12,863 nt of DNA from Acidimicrobiia bacterium. GTDB lineage: Bacteria > Actinomycetota > Acidimicrobiia > IMCC26256 > JACDBD01. The notes under the pieces were generated by a model, which saw only the letters and a list, made by a program, of their open reading frames with translations, did no database searches and was not told where the DNA came from. The position numbers were made by a program, and so were the translations under genes. This document shows, piece after piece, positions 1 through 6,108 of this stretch. How positions within the stretch are numbered: position 1 is the stretch's first letter; each line of letters starts with the position of its first letter. The stretch covers positions 1 to 12,863 of the forward strand of contig JAPSGP010000046.1 in the NCBI GenBank assembly GCA_031177445.1, read 5' to 3'.

Positions 1-92
1 CGCCCGTCCTCGTCGAGCGCGAGCACGGCGTCGGGGGTGGCCGCGGCGCGGCGCTCGATGAGCTCCCAGAGCGTCCTGGCGTCGTCGATCAT
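1..92 (-). CDS. AMP-dependent acyl-CoA synthetase/ligase, N-terminal fragment (cut by window edge)
   Basis: Only the first 30 codons lie in the window; the gene runs off the left edge. The visible protein begins MIDDARTLWELIERRA and continues with AAATPDAVLALDEDG. This is the usual opening of acyl-CoA ligases: a short helix containing LWELIERRA, the phrase A-x-x-TPDA, then the strand where these enzymes start their first Rossmann-like subdomain. The ATG at base 92 lies 8 bases after the SDR stop and follows a GCGGCGGG stretch, so the two genes are probably co-transcribed, SDR first. Family membership rests on this short N-terminal pattern only. The catalytic motifs (TSGTTG, YTxTE, the C-terminal lysine) are outside the window, so substrate and integrity are unknown. 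Confidence 0.7.
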   Translation of the reverse strand, partial: MIDDARTLWELIERRAAATPDAVLALDEDG

Positions 93-100
93 CCCGCCGC

Positions 101-850
101 TCACGCCGTGATCCCACCGTCCATCGACACGATGCTGCCGGTCATGTAGCGGGCGTCGTCGGACGCGATCCAGGCAATGAGGTTGGCCTGCTCCTCGGGC
201 TCGGCGTAGCCGAGGGGCGAGGTGACCCGGGCAAAGTCCTTGACGCTGACATCGTCTGGCATCGCGAGATTGGCGACCATCGGGGTGTTCATGCCGCCGG
301 GCGCGACTGCGTTCACGCGCACGCCCCGCTCGAGGAACTCGACCGCCAGCGCCCGGGTGAGGTTGACCACGCCGCCTTTCGAGGCGCAGTACGCCGCGGT
401 GTAGGGCTGGCCCATGAGCCCCGCGTTCGACGCCACGTTCACGATCACTCCGCCGCCGTCGAGCAGGTGGGGCAGCGCCGCCCGGCACATGTAGAAGCTC
501 CCTGTCAGGTTCACCGCCAGCACCTTGGACCACCCGTCGGCGGTCTCCTGCTCGGAGTGCTCGAAGCGCAGGACGCCGGCGCAGTTCACGAGCACCTGCG
601 GTCGACCGAGATCGCCGGCGACGACGCCCACCACTTCCAGCGCCGATGCCGCGTCGCTCACGTCCACCGGAAAAGCCCGCGCCGACCCGCCGCGCTCGCC
701 AATCTCGGCGGCGGTCTTCTCGGCGGCGTCGACCGCCAGGTCGAGGGTGGCGACGACCGCACCTTCCTCGGCCAACCGGTGCGCCGTCGCCCGGCCGAGC
801 CCCGACCCTGCCCCAGTCACGATCGCGACCCGGTCCGTGAAGCGCGCCAT
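101..850 (-). CDS. SDR family NAD(P)-dependent oxidoreductase
   Basis: A classical short-chain dehydrogenase/reductase of 249 residues, the normal length for the family. The sequence shows the cofactor loop TGAGSGLG (12-19), DV at 63-64, NCAG (89-92, a variant of NNAG), and the catalytic tetrad N114, S141, Y154 and K158 (YCASK). PG follows at 184-185 and the C terminus is MDGGITA. D37 ends the second strand, which in this family favours NAD(H) over NADP(H). Expected reaction: reversible oxidation of a secondary alcohol to a ketone in the cytoplasm. The ATG at 850 is preceded by a strong AGGGGG ribosome site. The downstream neighbour is an acyl-CoA ligase, which suggests catabolism of a hydroxylated or lipid-like acid. 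A palindromic operator candidate at 881-897 overlaps a possible -10 box (TAGATT, 884-879 on this strand). The substrate cannot be inferred. Confidence 0.93.
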   Translation of the reverse strand: MARFTDRVAIVTGAGSGLGRATAHRLAEEGAVVATLDLAVDAAEKTAAEIGERGGSARAFPVDVSDAASALEVVGVVAGDLGRPQVLVNCAGVLRFEHSEQETADGWSKVLAVNLTGSFYMCRAALPHLLDGGGVIVNVASNAGLMGQPYTAAYCASKGGVVNLTRALAVEFLERGVRVNAVAPGGMNTPMVANLAMPDDVSVKDFARVTSPLGYAEPEEQANLIAWIASDDARYMTGSIVSMDGGITA

Positions 851-880
851 GCATCCCCCTCGACTGGTCCGGCGGCCGAA

Positions 881-897
881 TCTAACGCACCGTCAGA
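881..897. promoter_or_regulatory. Palindromic operator candidate before the SDR gene (site 1 of 2)
   Basis: The bases read TCTAACG-CAC-CGTCAGA, an inverted repeat with 7-base arms, one mismatch and a 3-base centre. It lies 31 bases before the SDR start and overlaps a TAGATT box on the minus strand, where a bound repressor would block transcription. Sixteen of 18 bases (881-898) match the site at 1770-1787 before the acyl-CoA ligase. Symmetry, size and placement are typical of TetR-family repressors of lipid catabolism, but no regulator gene is visible here. Confidence 0.6.
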
Positions 898-907
898 TGG
901 GCGCAAG

Positions 908-921
908 TGATGGAACCATCA
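908..921. promoter_or_regulatory. Palindrome over the vapB promoter, candidate VapB autoregulatory site
   Basis: TGATGG-AA-CCATCA is a perfect inverted repeat with 6-base arms. It ends 10 bases before the TATACT box at 932-937 and so covers the expected -35 region of the toxin-antitoxin promoter. Ribbon-helix-helix VapB proteins, alone or with VapC, usually repress their own operon by binding such repeats. The symmetry is seen; the binding is inferred. Confidence 0.45.
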
Positions 922-931
922 TTTTGTGATG

Positions 932-937
932 TATACT
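932..937 (+). promoter_or_regulatory. -10 box of a probable leaderless promoter for vapB
   Basis: TATACT is the best -10 hexamer in this gap and stands out in GC-rich surroundings. It ends 6 bases before the GTG at 944, so transcription would begin at or next to that start codon. This is the arrangement of actinobacterial leaderless mRNAs (TANNNT about 7 bases before the codon). No clear -35 box or ribosome site is present. Confidence 0.55.
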
Positions 938-943
938 GAACCG

Positions 944-1159
944 GTGAAGCGCCTCCAGATCAGCATCGAAGAGGAGCTCGACGACGCGCTCGCGGTGGAA
1001 GCCGCGCGCCGGAACACGTCCAAGGCGGCGCTCATCCGAGAGCTGGTGCGGGATCGGCTGGGCCGGTCCAAGCTGTCGGCGGCCGACCCGATGGCCCACC
1101 TGATCGGTGACATCGACGACGAAGCAGGCGACATCGACGCCGTCGTGTACGGAACGTGA
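944..1159 (+). CDS. VapB-type ribbon-helix-helix antitoxin
   Basis: A 71-residue antitoxin beginning KRLQISIEEELDDALAVEA after the start residue. The short strand RLQISI followed by two helices (EEELDDALAVEAARR, then TSKAALIRELVRDRL) is the ribbon-helix-helix fold of CopG/VapB DNA-binding proteins. The acidic tail (DIDDEAGDIDAVVY) should wrap the toxin. I start it at GTG 944 rather than the upstream GTG 926 or ATG 929. It sits 6 bases after a TATACT box, the upstream codons lie inside the promoter, and related proteins normally begin MKRLQI. Its last four bases overlap the toxin gene (GTGA), so the two are translationally coupled. It should neutralise the PIN toxin and repress the operon through the palindrome at 908-921. 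Confidence 0.85.
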   Translation: MKRLQISIEEELDDALAVEAARRNTSKAALIRELVRDRLGRSKLSAADPMAHLIGDIDDEAGDIDAVVYGT

Positions 1160-1557
1160 GGTTCGTCGACACCTCGTTCTGGGTCGCGCTTCGGTTCGGA
1201 CGGGACGAACGTCATCCTGACGCCCGGGTTCTCTGGGAGGCCGGAACGGGAGCGATCCTCACGACCAACCTCGTCCTCGGCGAAACCTGGACCTTCCTTC
1301 GCCGCCGTGCGGGCCATCGGCGAGCACTCGAATTCCACGAAGCTGCAAGCGTCCTCCCGTCGCTCACGATCCGCCAGATCGACAGCGACCTCGATGCGGA
1401 TGCGTGGCGCTGGCTCCGCCGGCACGACGAACGGTCCTACTCGTACGTCGACGCCACCAGCTTCGCCGTCATGCGGCGTCTTCGCCTCCGCGAAGCGCTC
1501 GCCTTCGACGGCGACTACGCCGCCGCGGGGTTCGTGGAGGTTCGTCCGGCAAAGTAG
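1156..1557 (+). CDS. VapC-type PIN-domain ribonuclease toxin
   Basis: A 133-residue PIN-domain protein, the usual VapC length. The acidic metal-binding residues expected of an active nuclease are in place: D5 in MRFVDTSFW, E43 in LGETWTF, D99 in YVDATSF, and D118 near the C terminus in AFDGDYAAAGF, with D120 close by. The final AAAGF is a common ending of the fold. VapC toxins cut specific RNAs, often tRNAs or the large rRNA, with Mg2+ or Mn2+ when the antitoxin is degraded. The start is a GTG overlapping the antitoxin stop by 4 bases, so synthesis is coupled to the antitoxin. The gene looks intact. The cleavage target cannot be predicted. Confidence 0.88.
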   Translation: MRFVDTSFWVALRFGRDERHPDARVLWEAGTGAILTTNLVLGETWTFLRRRAGHRRALEFHEAASVLPSLTIRQIDSDLDADAWRWLRRHDERSYSYVDATSFAVMRRLRLREALAFDGDYAAAGFVEVRPAK

Positions 1558-1592
1558 CGACTTCCCGCCAGTGGCTCGAGCTCACTGTCCGA

Positions 1593-1622
1593 CGGTCCAT
1601 CCCGGCGCGACCAGGTGGACCG
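1593..1622 (+). other. Inverted repeat downstream of vapC, weak stem-loop candidate
   Basis: CGGTCCA (1593-1599) and TGGACCG (1616-1622) are perfect 7-base arms around a 16-base loop, 36 bases after the vapC stop. There is no following T run, so this is not a typical intrinsic terminator. It may be a weak transcript-end structure or chance in GC-rich DNA. Apart from this repeat and the ligase promoter/operator, I see nothing in the 233 bases between 1558 and 1790. Confidence 0.25.
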
Positions 1623-1769
1623 GGCCAGCTGGCTGCGATCATGGTGGCCGGGAGACGCCGGACGCGGTGCCCTCGCCCCCCCGGTCACCTCCCCAACACC
1701 CCTGAACCTCTGCTCGGCGGCGAGACTCCATCGACCGGAGGCGTTCGGCCACTGGCTCCGACCACATGG

Positions 1770-1786
1770 TCTGACGTACCGTCAGA
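1770..1786. promoter_or_regulatory. Palindromic operator candidate before the acyl-CoA ligase (site 2 of 2)
   Basis: TCTGACG-TAC-CGTCAGA is a perfect inverted repeat with 7-base arms and a 3-base centre. It ends 4 bases before the GTG start of the ligase and contains a TACCGT sequence (1777-1782) that could be the -10 box of a leaderless promoter. A protein bound here would block transcription. It matches the site before the SDR at 16 of 18 bases, which suggests one regulon. The regulator is not in the window. Confidence 0.65.
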
Positions 1787-1790
1787 TTTC

Positions 1791-3299
1791 GTGGCACCGG
1801 ATGACACGCCGCCTGGCACCGTCGGCGAGCTCCTGCGCGCGGCCGCGGCCGCGCATCCCGAGCGCGAGGCGTACGTCCACGGTGGGCGGCGCGTCGACTA
1901 CGGCCGGCTCGACCGCGCCGCCGACGGGTTCGCGGCGACGCTCATTGCTGGGGGCGTTCGCCCGGGCGACGTCGTCGGCCTCGTCATGGGCTCGTCGATC
2001 GAGTTCGCCACCTGCTACCTCGGCGCCCTCCGGGCCGGCGCCATCACCTCTGCGATCAACGTGCGGCTCGGCCGCACCGAGAAGGCGAGCATCTTCGAGC
2101 GCACCAACCCGATCGTCACGGTGGTCGGTGACGGTGTGGACCTGCCGGAAGGCGTCGACGCCGGTGCCCTGCTGCGAGTCGCCAAGCTCGGCGACGCGTT
2201 CGCGACCGACCCGGCCGCCTCACTCCCCCGTGTGGAGCCGACCGATCCCGCGTGCATCGTCTGGACCAGCGGCACCACGGGTGTGCCCAAGGGCGCGGTG
2301 TACGACCATGCATCGATGGCCGTGATCTCGCGCAACATCGGCGAGCTCACCCGTCCCGGGGATCGCCGGCTGTTCGTGCTGCCGTTCCCGCACGTCGGCT
2401 ACATGACCCGAGTCTGGGACGAGATCGCCAACGGCACGACCCTCGTGCTCCCCGGCGAACCGTGGTCGGCGGAGGAGACGCTGCGGCTCGTCCGGAACGA
2501 GCGGATCACGATGGCGACGGGTGTCCCCACGCAGTGGGAGCTCGTGCTCGCGCATCCAGACATCGATCGCACCGACTTCTCGAACCTGCGGGTGGCGGCA
2601 ACCGGTGCCGCCTCGATCGCGCCCGAGCTCGTGCACCGCATGCGCAAGGTGCTGGGCTGTCCAGTCATCACCCGCTACACGTGTACCGAGGCGGGTGTCA
2701 CCACGAGCACCCTTGCCGGCGACGGCGACGAAGTCGTCGCGACCACCGTCGGGCGACCGACACCCGACGTCGAGCTGCGCATCGTCGACCCGAAGACCGC
2801 GACTCCGCTCTCCGCAGGCGAAGTCGGCGAGATCTGTTCCCGCTCCCCGGCGATGATGCGCGACTACTGGCGCGACCCGGAGCTCACCGCGCAGGTGATC
2901 GACGGCGACGGCTGGCTGCACACCGGCGACCTCGGCTACGTCGGCGACGACGGCAACCTGCGCATCGTCGGCCGGCTGAAGGAGATGTACATCCGAGGCG
3001 GTTACAACGTGTACCCGGTCGAAGTCGAGGCCACGCTCGCCGAGCATCCTTCGGTCACCAGCGTGGCGGTCGTCGGCGCGCCCGACCCAGTGCTCGGCGA
3101 GGTCGGTGTCGCCTACGTCGTGCCGGCCCCCGATGGCCCGGAGCCCACGCTCGACGCACTGCGCGCCTGGTGTCGCGATCGGATCGCCGACTACAAGGCG
3201 CCCGATCGTCTCGAGGTGATCGACGAGCTGCCGCTCACCTCGATGCTGAAAGTCGACAAGCGGGCCCTGGTGGCTCGCGCAACCACGGAGGTTCGATGA
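1791..3299 (+). CDS. AMP-dependent acyl-CoA synthetase/ligase (FadD-like)
   Basis: A 502-residue ANL-superfamily ligase that activates a carboxylic acid with ATP to an acyl-adenylate and then a CoA thioester. Visible motifs in order: phosphate loop TSGTTGVPKG (159-168), YTCTE (296-300), WLHTGD (375-380), the hinge GRLKEMYIRGGYNVYPVEVE (394-413), and the C-terminal PLTSMLKVDK (481-490) with catalytic lysine K487. The glycine that usually precedes that lysine is Leu486. Length is typical of the short FadD-like ligases. I chose GTG 1791 because the homology begins just after it and the operator lies immediately before it; the open frame extends upstream to 1404 only through vapC and the intergenic gap. 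There is no ribosome site, so the mRNA may be leaderless. Its last bases overlap the next gene (ATGA), so the two are co-translated. The substrate is unknown; a fatty, aromatic or alicyclic acid is plausible. Confidence 0.92.
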   Translation: MAPDDTPPGTVGELLRAAAAAHPEREAYVHGGRRVDYGRLDRAADGFAATLIAGGVRPGDVVGLVMGSSIEFATCYLGALRAGAITSAINVRLGRTEKASIFERTNPIVTVVGDGVDLPEGVDAGALLRVAKLGDAFATDPAASLPRVEPTDPACIVWTSGTTGVPKGAVYDHASMAVISRNIGELTRPGDRRLFVLPFPHVGYMTRVWDEIANGTTLVLPGEPWSAEETLRLVRNERITMATGVPTQWELVLAHPDIDRTDFSNLRVAATGAASIAPELVHRMRKVLGCPVITRYTCTEAGVTTSTLAGDGDEVVATTVGRPTPDVELRIVDPKTATPLSAGEVGEICSRSPAMMRDYWRDPELTAQVIDGDGWLHTGDLGYVGDDGNLRIVGRLKEMYIRGGYNVYPVEVEATLAEHPSVTSVAVVGAPDPVLGEVGVAYVVPAPDGPEPTLDALRAWCRDRIADYKAPDRLEVIDELPLTSMLKVDKRALVARATTEVR

Positions 3300-4105
3300 A
3301 GGCCGAAACCACGATTCAGCCCCTCGGCAGTGGCGACACCACCGAGAAGCCGATCAAGCTCGGCGGCGCACTGTTCACGATGGTCGAGCCGCACAAGGGC
3401 CACGAGGTCGCGTACAACCGCTGGTACGAGCGCGATCACTTCTACGCGGGCTGCATGATCGGCTCGTGGAACTTCGCCGGCGGCCGGTTCGTCGCGACCA
3501 AGGCGTGCAAGGAGAAGCGCTACGCCGCCGATCCTTCGATCACACCCGACCCGATGGTCGGCTCGTACCTCGCGATCTACTGGATCCTGGCCGGACACTT
3601 CAGCGACTGGATGCGATGGGGCACCGATCAGGTCAATTGGCTCCACTCCAACGGCCGCATGTTCGGCGAGCGCGACCACATCCACACGCTCATGTACCAG
3701 CTCCTCGACGAATGGAACGCCAAGCCCGACGGCGTACCGATCGAGCTCGCGCTCGACCACCACTTCCCCGGCATCGTGGCCGTCATCGGTGAGCTGGCCG
3801 AAGGCAAGTCCCACGACGACGCCACCGAGTGGTTCCGCAGCCGTCCGTGCCCGGCCGAGGTGGCGGTGTCCTTCACGCCCATCCCGTTGTTCGGGGACGC
3901 GCCCAGCGACGTGCCCCGCAACGAGGCCACCGACCGCTTCCTGCACCTCTACTTCCTCGACGAACCCGTCCTCGACGTGTTCGACGAGCGCTTCGGCAAC
4001 CTCGGGCGGGACCTCGACGGCTCCGGGTTCGCCAAGCTGCTCTTCGTCTCGCCGTACCTCGCAACCGTCCCCGGGACCGATCGCTACGCCGACGAGCTCT
4101 GGTGA
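3296..4105 (+). CDS. Uncharacterised protein translationally coupled to the acyl-CoA ligase
   Basis: 269 residues, no signal peptide and no membrane segment, so probably cytoplasmic. I do not recognise an established function. It is rich in Trp, Tyr and His. The N-terminal half has a strand GGALFTMVEP (23-32), a helix with YNRWYERDHFYAGCMIG (40-56) and a strand GRFVAT (63-68). The C-terminal half repeats this order: AEVAVSFTPIPLF (187-199), FLDEPVLDVFDERFG (220-234), FAKLLFVSPYLAT (245-257). This strand-helix-strand duplication and the YxRWYxxDH phrase recall dimeric alpha/beta-barrel proteins such as EthD-like or monooxygenase-like proteins; that is inference, not a family match. The ATG at 3296 overlaps the ligase stop, so the protein probably acts on or next to the ligase product. 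Possible roles are isomerase, cyclase, hydratase-like enzyme or accessory factor. Confidence 0.8.
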   Translation: MKAETTIQPLGSGDTTEKPIKLGGALFTMVEPHKGHEVAYNRWYERDHFYAGCMIGSWNFAGGRFVATKACKEKRYAADPSITPDPMVGSYLAIYWILAGHFSDWMRWGTDQVNWLHSNGRMFGERDHIHTLMYQLLDEWNAKPDGVPIELALDHHFPGIVAVIGELAEGKSHDDATEWFRSRPCPAEVAVSFTPIPLFGDAPSDVPRNEATDRFLHLYFLDEPVLDVFDERFGNLGRDLDGSGFAKLLFVSPYLATVPGTDRYADELW

Positions 4106-4123
4106 GCCATCTGGCAGCGATCG

Positions 4124-4363
4124 TTACGTCGACTTCTTGGACTGGTCGTCGGGCTCCGGCTCGGCGAGGTCGTCGACCGTGTCCTTTGCCTTGGCGACAC
4201 CCTTCTCGATCTTGTCGCGGTGCTTGCCGCCGGTCTTCTCGTCGGCGAACTTGGCCGCCTTGTCGAGCCCGCCCTTGATCTTCTCGTCGTGCTCCTCGAC
4301 GAGGCCCTCGGCCTTCCTCTTGAGCCCCGGTAGGTTCTTCTTCAGCGTGTCGAACAATCCCAT
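4124..4363 (-). CDS. MT0933-like antitoxin-family small protein
   Basis: A 79-residue, highly charged, probably helical protein. It starts MGLFDTLKKNLPGLKRKAEG and carries ADEKTGGKHRDKIEKG (40-55), with KTGGK followed by a DKI phrase. These are the marks of the MT0933/Rv0909-type family, proposed in Mycobacterium as the antitoxin of an SRPBCC-like toxin. A good GGGAGG ribosome site lies 7 bases before the ATG at 4363; longer upstream extensions of the frame are shadows of the DUF202 gene. No Rv0910-like toxin is beside it: the gene stands alone, divergent from DUF202 genes and tail-to-tail with the 269-residue protein. A stress or structural role independent of any toxin is equally possible. 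The family name is well supported, the function is not. Confidence 0.72.
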   Translation of the reverse strand: MGLFDTLKKNLPGLKRKAEGLVEEHDEKIKGGLDKAAKFADEKTGGKHRDKIEKGVAKAKDTVDDLAEPEPDDQSKKST

Positions 4364-4390
4364 GCCACGACCTCCCGTCTCGTTCTGAGC

Positions 4391-4771
4391 ATGGCCGACG
4401 AGGGTGCGGCCCACAACTCGCCGCCGGCCGGGGAGCCGGCCGATGGCGAACCCGACGTGCGGTTCACGTACGCCAACGAGCGCACCTTCCTCGCCTGGAA
4501 CCGCACCGCGCTCGCACTCGTCGCCAGCGGCGTCGCCGCCACCCAGCTGCTGCCGAGCTTCGACGTCGGGTACGGCCGCCGCCTGATCGGGATCCCGCTG
4601 ATCGTGCTCGGCGCGATCGTGGCTGTCGCCAGCTACCAGCACTGGCAGGCGAACCAACGGGCCATGCGTGTCGGCGCCGCGCTCCCCCGGTCGTACCTCC
4701 CCGAGGTTCTGGGCGCCGGGATCATTGTGGTCGCGATCATCGCCGCTGTGCTGGGCGCGTTCGCAACCTGA
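4391..4771 (+). CDS. DUF202 (YidH-like) membrane protein
   Basis: 126 residues with three predicted membrane helices (about 34-52, 64-82 and 104-124). A polar, acidic, proline-rich N-terminal tail of some 22 residues precedes the family signature VRFTYANERTFLAWNRTALA (23-42). The phrase ANERTFLAWxRT is diagnostic of DUF202, whose function is unknown. The ATG at 4391 lies only 27 bases from the divergent start of the MT0933-like gene. It has no clear ribosome site or TANNNT box, so the start is uncertain; GTG at codon 23 would also leave the domain complete. The stop shares one base with the start of the next gene (TGATG), so the two DUF202 proteins are almost certainly made together and may form a heteromeric membrane complex. 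Confidence 0.85.
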   Translation: MADEGAAHNSPPAGEPADGEPDVRFTYANERTFLAWNRTALALVASGVAATQLLPSFDVGYGRRLIGIPLIVLGAIVAVASYQHWQANQRAMRVGAALPRSYLPEVLGAGIIVVAIIAAVLGAFAT

Positions 4772-5088
4772 TGGACGCGCGGGACATCGAGCAGGATCGC
4801 TGGCTCTCCGAGCAGCGCACCGAGCTCGCGTGGAGCCGGAGCGGGCTCTCGGCGCTGGCGTGCGTCGTGATCCTCGTGCGTCGCCTGACCGATCTGGTGA
4901 GCTCGACACGCCTCCAGGTGCTGGCGCTCGCTCTCGTCTGCCTCGTCGCCGCCGCCGCGGGCCTGTTCGCGCTCGCGTGGCGCGGGATGAGGCAACGCCA
5001 CGTCCGCGTTCGGTTCGGCGCCATCACCGTCGGCGCGACCGCGCTGGCGCTGGCCGGGCTCGGGCTCGCGCTCTTCCCTCCGGGCTGA
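4771..5088 (+). CDS. DUF202 membrane protein, second of an overlapping pair
   Basis: 105 residues with three hydrophobic segments (about 21-37, 48-69 and 82-102). The N-terminal WLSEQRTELAWSRSGLSALA (11-30) is a diverged form of the DUF202 signature seen in the preceding protein (NERTFLAWNRTALALV): E-R-T, A-W, R-x-x-L-A keep their spacing. The ATG overlaps the previous stop by one base, so translation is coupled. Short and long DUF202 proteins in tandem are a familiar arrangement, but no biochemical role is known. The stop is one base from the end of the convergent monooxygenase gene, leaving no room for a terminator between them. Confidence 0.82.
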   Translation: MDARDIEQDRWLSEQRTELAWSRSGLSALACVVILVRRLTDLVSSTRLQVLALALVCLVAAAAGLFALAWRGMRQRHVRVRFGAITVGATALALAGLGLALFPPG

Positions 5089-5089
5089 G

Positions 5090-6076
5090 CTACGACCGCA
5101 GCCGCGGCAGCACCTTGGCCTCGAAGAGCTCCAGGCTCTCCCACGCGAGGTCGGGCGGGATGCCGCCCATGAGCGGGTGGAAGAGGAGAGTGCCGAGGTC
5201 GCCGAGCTCCTTGGCGAGGGCGACGCACTCGTCGGGCGTCACGACCTGGTAGACGCCGCTCTTGCGCACCTCGTCGACGGTCGTGGCGCGCACGTCGACC
5301 TGGGATCGCTGATCCGGTGTCTGCCAGCTCTCGTACACGTTGGCCTCGTGGAGCGCGTGCGGGCCGATCTTGGCCCACGCCGCCTCCGGGTCCTCGGCCA
5401 CGTGGACGAAGCCCGGGCCGGCGGGGAGGTTCACGAACCCCTCCGTATAGCCGACCTTGGCGCACTCCTCTTCGTAGATCTCGGCCAGCTTCGGATCGCC
5501 GATCGCGGGGAAGAACGGGGTGCGCAGCCGCGCCGCGCGGCGCGCCGCGATCTCGCCCGATCCTCCGATCATGATCACCGGGTGGGGCTGGGTCAGCGGC
5601 GTCGGCGTCACCACGATCGTCCTGCCCTGCCATTCGAAGGGCTCGCCCGTCCACGCCTTGCGCATGACCTCGAGGTACTCCTCGACCAGCTTGCCGCGGC
5701 GCTTCTTGTCGACGCCGGCCATGGCGAACTCCTCGGGCCGGTACCCGATCCCGGCGACGAAGCTCACGCGGCCTCCGCTGGCGAGGTCGGCCACCGCGAG
5801 CTGCTCGGCGAGCCGCACCGGATCGTGCAGCGGCACGAGGATGGCGGCGATGTTGATCATGATGCGCTTCGTCCGCCCGGCGATCGCCGCCGCCATCGTG
5901 ACCGGCGCCGGCAGGTAGCCGTCGGGACTGCCGTGGTGCTCCGAGATCACGACCGCGTCGAACCCGCGCTCGTCGCCCCACTCGCACTGCTCCAGGCACG
6001 CCGCGTAGAGCTCGGCATGCGTGGCCGGGCCCCAGTCCGGCTTCCGCAGGTCGTACCGGAGCGCGAGCATCGCCAT
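5090..6076 (-). CDS. LLM class monooxygenase (luciferase-like), probably flavin- or F420-dependent
   Basis: A 328-residue luciferase-like TIM-barrel protein, normal length for the class. Visible features: SEHHG (45-49), HDPVRLAEQLA (84-94) and SGGRVSFVAGIGYRPEEF (100-117), the usual strand-loop after the SGGR turn. VIMIGGSGEIAARRAARL (167-184) is the phosphate-binding region of the cofactor site. Such proteins use FMN or F420 to oxidise or reduce organic substrates; in actinobacteria F420 is common, but the cofactor cannot be fixed from sequence alone. The ATG at 6076 has a GAGGGGG ribosome site at 6-base spacing. It is the third gene of a minus-strand run after the aldehyde dehydrogenase and another LLM protein, 32 bases downstream of the latter. 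The substrate is unknown. The two LLM proteins are too different to be a recent duplication. Confidence 0.9.
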   Translation of the reverse strand: MAMLALRYDLRKPDWGPATHAELYAACLEQCEWGDERGFDAVVISEHHGSPDGYLPAPVTMAAAIAGRTKRIMINIAAILVPLHDPVRLAEQLAVADLASGGRVSFVAGIGYRPEEFAMAGVDKKRRGKLVEEYLEVMRKAWTGEPFEWQGRTIVVTPTPLTQPHPVIMIGGSGEIAARRAARLRTPFFPAIGDPKLAEIYEEECAKVGYTEGFVNLPAGPGFVHVAEDPEAAWAKIGPHALHEANVYESWQTPDQRSQVDVRATTVDEVRKSGVYQVVTPDECVALAKELGDLGTLLFHPLMGGIPPDLAWESLELFEAKVLPRLRS

Positions 6077-6108
6077 CGGTGTCCCCCTCGTCCTCTCAGG
6101 CCGCGCGG

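Noticed and set aside
926..943. GTG 926 or ATG 929 as start of the antitoxin
   Set aside because: These codons lie at the TATACT -10 box; the family N terminus and leaderless spacing favour GTG 944.
881..1557. The vapBC pair as part of a mobile or defence island
   Set aside because: No mobility genes, repeats or composition change flank the pair; it sits between two catabolic units with matching GC and codon use.
1404..1790. Upstream extension of the acyl-CoA ligase frame to 1404
   Set aside because: It overlaps the intact vapC gene and a non-coding gap, and its translation is low-complexity Arg/Pro/Ser with no ligase character; homology starts just after GTG 1791.
2252..3295. Long plus-strand frame leading into the 269-residue protein
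   Set aside because: It is an Arg-rich shadow of the acyl-CoA ligase in another frame; the true start is the ATG at 3296 overlapping the ligase stop.
2220..3946. Long minus-strand open frames opposite the ligase and the unknown protein (2220-3047 and 3191-3946)
   Set aside because: They are typical antisense frames of GC-rich genes with no domain pattern; both sense genes have clear start context or motifs.
4364..4909. N-terminal extension of the MT0933-like protein
   Set aside because: The extra residues are the antisense of the DUF202 gene, and a GGGAGG ribosome site marks the ATG at 4363.
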